64,000 nt of DNA from contig QKWP01000002.1 of NCBI GenBank assembly GCA_003550325.1, positions 176,681 to 240,680 of the forward strand. Direction: 5' to 3'. Of the stretch, positions 57,826 to 64,000 are shown one piece after another. Position numbers and translations under genes: made by a program. This DNA comes from Gigaspora rosea (lineage: Eukaryota; Glomeromycota; Glomeromycetes; Diversisporales; Gigasporaceae). Positions within the stretch are counted from its first letter, which is position 1, and the number at the start of each line of letters is the position of its first letter. The notes below the pieces were generated by a model. That model had not been told where the DNA came from and searched no databases. It saw only the letters and a program-made list of their open reading frames with translations.

Positions 57826-59420
57826 ATGCCACCAAAAACTGTTTTTTGTTTTGGTTCTTCTCTCAAATCCTGTGAAGTCATGGATTCTAGAAAAAGGAAC
57901 GTTCATATTCTCTTTCTTCTTGTTCTTCTTCACCCTATAGTTCTCGTTCTCACTTTTGCTCCTGTTCCCATTTTCGCTCCTATCATTATTGCTCTCGTTC
58001 TCATATCCATCATTCTCACTCTCATCATCATCGCTCTTGTTCTCGTACCCGTCGTTCTTGCTCATGTACCTATCGTTCTCATTCACATGCCCATCATTCT
58101 CACTCACGTACTTATCATTCTCATTCTCGTCATTTATCTTCACATCGCAAGTATTATCATAATAGTAGATCAAGTTCAAGTGAAGATAAATTATCTATTT
58201 AATATTATCAAATAACAATAATTTTTTACTGATACAAATATCGGCTGCATGATATTCAACTAGATTCTACTAGAAGTAGTCGCAAAAATTTAGAAGAAGG
58301 TATGTTGTACATTTTACTTAAATTATTGCTTAACAGTTTATATGAATATTAGTTTTATTATAGAAAATTTAGCCTTGAAATCTCAAGTTGCTCTTCTTGA
58401 AGAAAGACTTGGATGTATTGAAGAAAGATCTAAGTCGAATGTCTCAGAAATTCAATGCTCACAAACTTCCGTAACTGACCACCTTGATGGTATGGATATC
58501 GATGATATTGGTAATAATGGTGGTGAAAGTAGAGAAAGTAGAAACAGTCATAAAAATTTGAAACAAAAAAAAAGAAAAAAATCTTTCTCACCTGGTAGAT
58601 TGTATGACCGAAGCCAAATGAGATTTAAGCAAGAACAATTGATTCCAGTGGATCCGGAATATAAATTAGCATTTAGAGTAAATTATTTTATTTATATTAT
58701 ATACTTTATTATTATACTAATCTGTAGATATGAATATCAGATTTGTATATTATATTTTTATAATAATAGAAAGAAGTACTCAGAGTTGCAAAGCAACTTG
58801 CACATGATAATCCACACTTAGCAATTAGTAAGAAGAAAAACTGGCTCAATCAAAAAGAATTTGTAGAGATGACAATCTTACCTGCTCTTAAATAACGTAT
58901 CAATAAAAACCTTTAATATTTAGAAAGCGAAGTTGTTTGAGTGCTCCAAAGCAATTACAAAAGTCTTTTATTGACAGCAAAAATTAAGGCGGATAGTGCC
59001 AAATTAAAGTTAAACAAAAAACGTGTTGGGAAAAATTCACGTATACAAGGAGTAAGATTTTTTTTTTATATAAAAAAATATGATTTCATATATACATATC
59101 GGATTTACATTGCATTTTGTTTAGAAAAAAAAAGAAGAGTGGACAGGTTACAGCATCTGATTCGTGTTAAGGATTCGATTATTAAAAAATACTGACAAAA
59201 TTCACTTAACAAAAGAAGTGGGAGGACGACCTTGCTGATGTAATTGTTGAAACCGCATATCATTCAGATGAACTATCAGAAACAGATATCGAACTCGCAA
59301 GGCAGGAACGATCCAAAAAAAATTGTTTATACAATGATGATGACAATAATTAACGTAGAAATAATAATCATGTTATTACTGTATTAAAGTATATGTTCTA
59401 CCATAGCGGTCTGAAAGGGT

Positions 59421-61212
59421 AATTTAACTAGTGTTTGTACTCGGATCTGGTACTATCCGGTTATCCGCAGATGATTCAGATATCCGGGTTATAATCACAG
59501 CTAACCGGGTATATATATCCAGATAATATCCGGGTTAGGCTATCCTGGTTGGGCTATCCGGTTAGCTATCTGGGTAGGCTATCCAGGTTAAGTTATAATA
59601 TTTCGCAATATTTCGAAATATTTCAAAATACTTTGAAATATTTCTAACTATAACGAGTAGTGATTTTTACCACCTCCGATTAAATGACATATAAATTAAA
59701 AATTGATACGTTTCAGTATTATCGAACTATTGTATCATTTTTGACAATTTTTACAATATATTTTTATTAATTTATTATTTAATGAATTTTAGGCTATATG
59801 CAACTAGATTACATAACATATAAATTAAAAATTGATACATTTCAGTATTATTGAACTATTGCATCACTTTTGATAATTTTTATAGTGTATTTATTTAACG
59901 GATTTTAGACTACATGCAACTAATACACCCATACACTACTTTATTATAGATAGTGTTGCTTCGCGGGCCCACTTCGACCAAAACTCGGTATCAACAACGA
60001 AAGTATTCCAGTAACGGTAAAAGCGAGACATAACGACCACCTACCAAACGATACTTATTAGTTGAAAAGAAGAATTAGATAGTACTGCACGAACGCAACA
60101 CTGAAAACACGAAAGAATACATAACTGACTCGTCACCTAAAATCGAATTCAATACGCTAACGACATGGTGAATTATGCCAACATGACACCAAAACGAGAA
60201 CAAAGTACCAATTATGTATGATCAAAACTCGATACCAATGATGAAAGTATTCTATAATAGTAAAAGCAAGGATCTACTCCAATGACACACATTACCTGAA
60301 AGGAATAGTTGGTTAGTACTGTACAAACGCAACACTAAAATATGAAAAAAAGGAAAGAATACTTAACTGACGCATTAGCCCAAAACTGAATTCAACACAC
60401 TAATGGCTAACAGCATAGTGAATCACACCAACGCGACACCAAAATGAGAACAAAGTACGAACTAAACTCGGCACCAACGACGAAAACATTCCATAAGGGT
60501 AAAGCGAGAATCTATTCCAACAACATATTACCCGTAAAGAAAGTTAGTACTGCATGAACACAAAATACAAAACTGAAAACAAGAAAAAGAAAGAAATACT
60601 TAACTGACGTACCAACTCAAAGCCAATTTTCAAACCTGAATGCAGTTAACAAAATAAATAATATATATAACAAGAAATAGAAAATAAAACAGCGAATAGA
60701 CAATTGACAAATAAATAGAGTTTATTAGTTTTTGTTTGTTTGTAGTTTGAGTTTGTTTTTTTAAAATGTTTAGATTGCACAGAAACAAATTTTTATTTTG
60801 AGTTTGTAGAATAAAAAAGAACAAATAATTAAAAAAGTGATTTCCAACAGGTGGTGGTTAACGTGCTGTAACTATCTCTGTTGAGTTATAAAACTTCTTT
60901 CGGTCACATAGTGTTCTGACCCGGGTCATATGTGCAATTAACAATGCAAAAAAAATTTTTTTATTTTATACAATACTGACACATGACCTGTCAGGTCTGG
61001 TAACCTATACAGGTCGTCCAACCCGGGTCAAAACACTAATTAACTCTACTCGGGTACATAAGATAGAATTTTATATCCGGGTAACTACCCAGGTATATCG
61101 GGTAGAATTTTATATTCGGATATATCTGTCGATCATCCAGGTTATCCGAAAGGTTATCCGTCGGGTAACCCGGATAGCATATTTTTGATCGGGTACAATT
61201 ACTAAATTTAAC
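59421..61212. mobile_element. hAT-type element, 1.8 kb, perfect 8-bp duplication AATTTAAC
   Basis: Body 59429-61204. The ends TAGTGTTTGTACTCGGATC and (reverse complement) TAGTAATTGTACCCGATC are flanked by AATTTAAC at 59421-59428 and 61205-61212. Both subterminal zones are dense in variants of TATCCGGGT. The interior has a ~130-bp tandem (about 59685-59930) and a ~240-bp tandem of 2.7 copies (59981, 60225, 60464). No transposase seen. Inserted 2 bp inside a predicted intron of the RS-rich gene. Confidence 0.85.
59981..60625. repeat. ~240-bp tandem repeat inside the hAT element
   Basis: Units start at 59981, 60225 and 60464 (periods 244 and 239). The shared motifs are AAACTCGG-ACCAACGACGAAA, GTAAAGCGAGA, TTAGTACTGCA-GAAC and AATACTTAACTGACG. 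It is less AT-rich than its surroundings. No coding frame. Confidence 0.85.
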
Positions 61213-61790
61213 AGTATAGATTTTGTTTAACAAATAAATAATACTCGTATCAGTTAATTCTATTTATTTTATTTTTTAAATAGTGCCAAAAAATCTTCTA
61301 TCGGGCCGAAGAAATAGCATAATTAACCAATCAAATAAACTTGATAGAGAATATCATTATGATCGTAACTGAAAAAATCAAGCAAGACCTCCACTTGATG
61401 CACCTCTTTGAACGATTTCTTCATTCTATAATAATAAGAATAATTATAATAATAATAATAATAATCATCATCATCAAGATAATAGTGATAATACTAATGA
61501 AGGCGATTTCGACTTAATGATTTAGGAACATTAGAAAATTTTGATACGCATGATACGCATGCTGACGATTCAGACCATAACGAACGAACGAATCAAGCTG
61601 AACAAACTGAACAAAAGGAACAATTAGATCAAAATGAACAATTGGATCAAAATGAACAATCAGAACCTGGTCAAACGGATCAAAATGAACAATCAGAACC
61701 TGGTCAAACAGATCAAAATAAGCAATCGGTACCTGGTCAAGGGATCATAATAAGCAATCAGAACCTGGTTGAACGAATCAAAATAAGCAA

Positions 61791-62176
61791 ATGGAAGAAA
61801 AGTATATATTTATGATTTGTACATTTATTATTAATTAAAGGTTTACTGAAACAAATTCTATTCTAGATCTGATATAGAGCCAACTTCAAAGAATCGTTCT
61901 TCCCGGGCCTCTAAATCGAAAAATACCCGCTCAAGATCAACTGAACGAACCGATCAAACTGAAACAATCAGAACCTGAACAACCAGAAGAAATGTATGTA
62001 TTTTGTATATTTATTATTTATTATTAATTAAAGGTTTACTGAAACAAATTCTATTCTAAATCTGATATAGAGCCAACTTCAAATAATTGTTCTTCCCGAG
62101 CCTCTAAATCGAAAAATACCTGCTCAAGTTCAAAAAGCTCTAGCTCTAAAGATGCTTCTCAACCTGTCAAGTTTAA
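61791..62176 (+). repeat. Tandem duplication of an exon plus its intron (193-bp period)
   Basis: Copy 1 61791-61983, copy 2 61984-62176. Both contain the intron-like ATTAATTAAAGGTTTACTG to ATTCTATTCTA, then the exon SDIEPTSK-N-SSRASKSKNT. The second copy's acceptor reads CTAAATC where the first reads CTAGATC, so only copy 1 keeps AG at that place. Confidence 0.8.
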
Positions 62177-62462
62177 CACAACAACCAGAGCTACCTCAAA
62201 GAGTCAAGGGCACCTTAATGCTAAAAGTGGTAAATTTGGATATCATTGTGGAGAAAAAAATAAGGAGGGTAATATTAATAATAATGTTGAGATAGATTAA
62301 TAGAAATTTAATATAACAGCTGCAATTTTTCTATCATATTGCTACATGTAAAATGGTATAATTAATAAATTGATACATTTAATACTACTATCAACAAGCT
62401 TATATTTAACATAAATTGAGTAGAAATTTGAAATGTATATGAATATAATCAAGTATAAATTA

Positions 62463-62770
62463 GTTTCAACAATAATATATAGATATCTTCGATATATATA
62501 TTATTATAAAATATTAGGATATGTTGTATAAATTTTCTGATATTGGTATCAAATATGATGATATTTCATATAAATTTTACAGACATTTTGAAAATATCAT
62601 ATAAATATTAACTAGTTCCTATAATAATATATATAGATATTTTCGATATATATATTATCATAGAATATTAAGATATGTCATAAAAATTTTCTGATATTGG
62701 TATCGTATATGAAGATATGTTATAAAATTTTGCAGATATTTTGGAAATATCGTATAAATATTAGAACATT
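62463..62770. repeat. 154-bp tandem repeat, two copies
   Basis: AT-rich units starting near 62463 and 62617 share AGATATYTTCGATATATATA, TTTTCTGATATTGGTATC and AAATATCRTATAAATATTA. Between this and 63076 lie no genes. Confidence 0.8.
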
Positions 62771-63075
62771 ATATATATTACATAAAGCTGTAAGAAACTG
62801 ATCAATATGTGCTAAGCCGATAGGCCACAGATATGTGCCAAATATCGGCTAGCTATTACATGCCATATATCGAAAAGTTTCTGTGACATATTGTTGCAAT
62901 TTATGTGATCTATCGTCTTACAGATAGGGCACAGAAATTTTATAGTTGGACCTGTGATGGTAAAAGGTGTAAGATCCAGTACATAGTGATAGATAAAATT
63001 GTACTATGATAGAAAATTAAGGATCTTTCTGTGCCTCAGATTATCATCACACAAGACTCTAATACAAGTAGCTAG

Positions 63076-63995
63076 TTGTGCAACTATAAATTTTATAAAT
63101 ACATCACTTGTTTCAAAAAAAAAATCACTTTAAATTTATCAACCCCTAAAAATTCTTCAATTTCTAAAAATTTATTCAAATTAAAAATTAAATTTATTAT
63201 TAATGGATTCTTTAACATTAAGAAATTTAATCTTAACAAACATTCTATTGAAGCAATCACTAGAATTTATCAGTTTTTAGATGAATGGAAACAAAAGCCT
63301 TTCAATAATCTGGAACTTCAAATAACAAAAGAAAACATTATCTTGGCTACCAATGAAGGAAAACACGAAAATAACATTGAAGAATTTTTACAAACTCTTT
63401 TGATGACCTCTTTGAAAGAGAACTTTGCCCTACCAATCTTTAATGAAGCTGAAATAGACTCGTCAATTTATTTCAATATTGAACAAATAAAAAGCATAAC
63501 AGAAAATTGTAATCAAAACGAACCTATTCAAGAAAATGACTATTCAAATAATGAGAAATTTGAATCAAATGAAGAGAAAAACAATACAGTAGTAATGAAA
63601 ATAAAAAGAGACTTGAGTCATAATTCAACTCAAAATTATGTACTTATCTCACCTTTTTCTACTACCGATTCAAAAATGCTCCTTCGAGAAATTATAAGTA
63701 AAATCCAAAATATAGGCAGGAAAAAGTTAACTAGAGTAGATCGTCTTGAAGCAGTTTATTATTTAGAAAGACTTTTTGAAGAAAATCAGAATCAATATTA
63801 CATTATCAAAGACTTTAAATGAACACTCAAAGAGAAATTTAAAAGAACAAAGGCCGCCGACTTGAGAAGCAAGCAAGAAAAATATACACTCTATTTCAAA
63901 AATACAGTCTTGTTGATTTATATAATTCTTTAGAAATATATGTAACAGACATAGAAAAGTTATCACCCGAACAATTTGAACAATTAATGAATTAA
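63076..63995 (+). pseudogene. Unrecognised Lys/Glu-rich protein gene at the window edge
   Basis: The longest uninterrupted frame outside transposons here: 63076-63822, 248 codons from a TTG. There is no ATG near the 5' end, so an upstream exon or an altered start is likely. Notable parts are FNLNKHSIEAITRIYQFLDEW, an acidic linker (ENDYSNNEKFESNEE), and MLLREIISKIQNIGRKKLTRV followed by DRLEAVYYLERLFEENQ. After a TGA at 63820-63822 the same frame continues (KEKFKRTKAADLRSKQEK), and after a frameshift near 63900 it runs on as YSLVDLYNSLEIYVTDIEKL to TAA 63993-63995. TGA may be a former Trp codon. I do not recognise a characterised domain. The C-terminal helical part resembles a family I believe is expanded in mycorrhizal fungi, but this is memory, not a search. 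Confidence 0.45.
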
Positions 63996-64000
63996 ATTTC

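Larger units (their letters stand above)
57826..62300 (+). pseudogene. RS-rich multi-exon gene of unknown function, disrupted
   Basis: Layout: ATG 57826 (MPPK), an Arg/Ser/His-rich domain (about 57900-58190, SRSHSH-type repeats), a coiled-coil segment (ALKSQVALLEERLGCIEER), the conserved-looking block KSFSPGRLYDRSQ, then LRVAKQLAHDN, KADSAKLKLNKKRVG, RRVDRLQHLIRVKDS and an acidic tail (VIVETAYHSDELSET). After an intron holding a hAT-type element come a polar segment (LSGRRNSI; QARPPLDAPL), Asn/His repeats, EQLDQNEQSEPGQ repeats and Ser-rich exons ending at TAA 62298-62300. Introns: 58300-58363 and 58678-58769 splice in frame; 59052-59124 has GT-AG but needs an A-run length change; a donor GTAATT lies at 59419. 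Stops near 58895, 58912 and 58940 sit where CAA/CGA would fit (C to T). Frameshifts near 57895 and 59185. The RS domain plus coiled coil suggests RNA- or chromatin-associated work, by inference only. The family looks lineage-specific to these fungi, from memory. Confidence 0.6.

Noticed and set aside
57706-58179. 157-codon minus-strand frame rich in Glu-Asn-Asp
   Set aside because: Antisense of the RS/His-rich repeat of the + strand gene, where splice sites and downstream homology support the + strand.

Overview
The window reads as a TE-rich, strongly AT-rich piece of a fungal nuclear genome, most likely an arbuscular mycorrhizal fungus (Glomeromycotina). This is inferred from the short GT-AG introns of 64-98 bp, from Tnp2-type transposases with the DWFQPF / IDPMHCLFLG / FERMN signatures, from a LINE with AP endonuclease, reverse transcriptase and RNase H-like parts, and from a lineage-type RS-rich gene family. 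No conserved housekeeping gene, true tRNA or rRNA gene is visible. One assembly gap lies at 37191-37252.

Layout, left half. 1-1.5 kb: tandem repeat and a hAT-type element with perfect 8-bp target duplication. 2.5-5.6 kb: decayed Tnp2 (CACTA-like) transposase, + strand. 7.5-9.1 kb: long-TIR element holding a ~1 kb tRNA-derived SINE. 9.4-10.5 kb: another TIR element with 8-bp duplication. 10.9-18.5 kb: full-length LINE with 16-bp target duplication and a two-ORF layout. 20.7-26.4 kb: a strongly decayed minus-strand LINE interrupted by a SINE (14-bp duplication), a pogo-type MITE and another MITE, with a MITE-in-MITE just beyond it. 26.7-28.7 kb: fold-back and minisatellite complex containing a hAT MITE.

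Right half. 31.1-44.1 kb: a broken Ty3/gypsy fossil whose two LTRs each took different later insertions, so each LTR shows the empty site of the other; its pol region is split by a 3.3 kb TA-flanked element that includes the gap. 45.2-46.7 kb: pogo/Tigger-like DDE transposase relic. 47.9-50.9 kb: a second Ty3/gypsy pol fossil. 51.9-55.5 kb: a second Tnp2 transposase relic, minus strand, with a clean 98-bp intron and a TTAA-flanked MITE inside its last exon. 57.8-62.3 kb: a multi-exon RS-rich gene, now a pseudogene, with a 1.8 kb hAT-type element in an intron and a tandemly duplicated exon-intron unit. 63.1-64.0 kb: an unrecognised acidic/lysine-rich protein gene at the window edge.

The genes do not form a pathway. 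The story is layered transposition: direct repeats and empty sites let the order of many insertions be read from this one window. Nearly every coding region carries stops or frameshifts; several non-LTR stops are explained by C-to-T or G-to-A changes.
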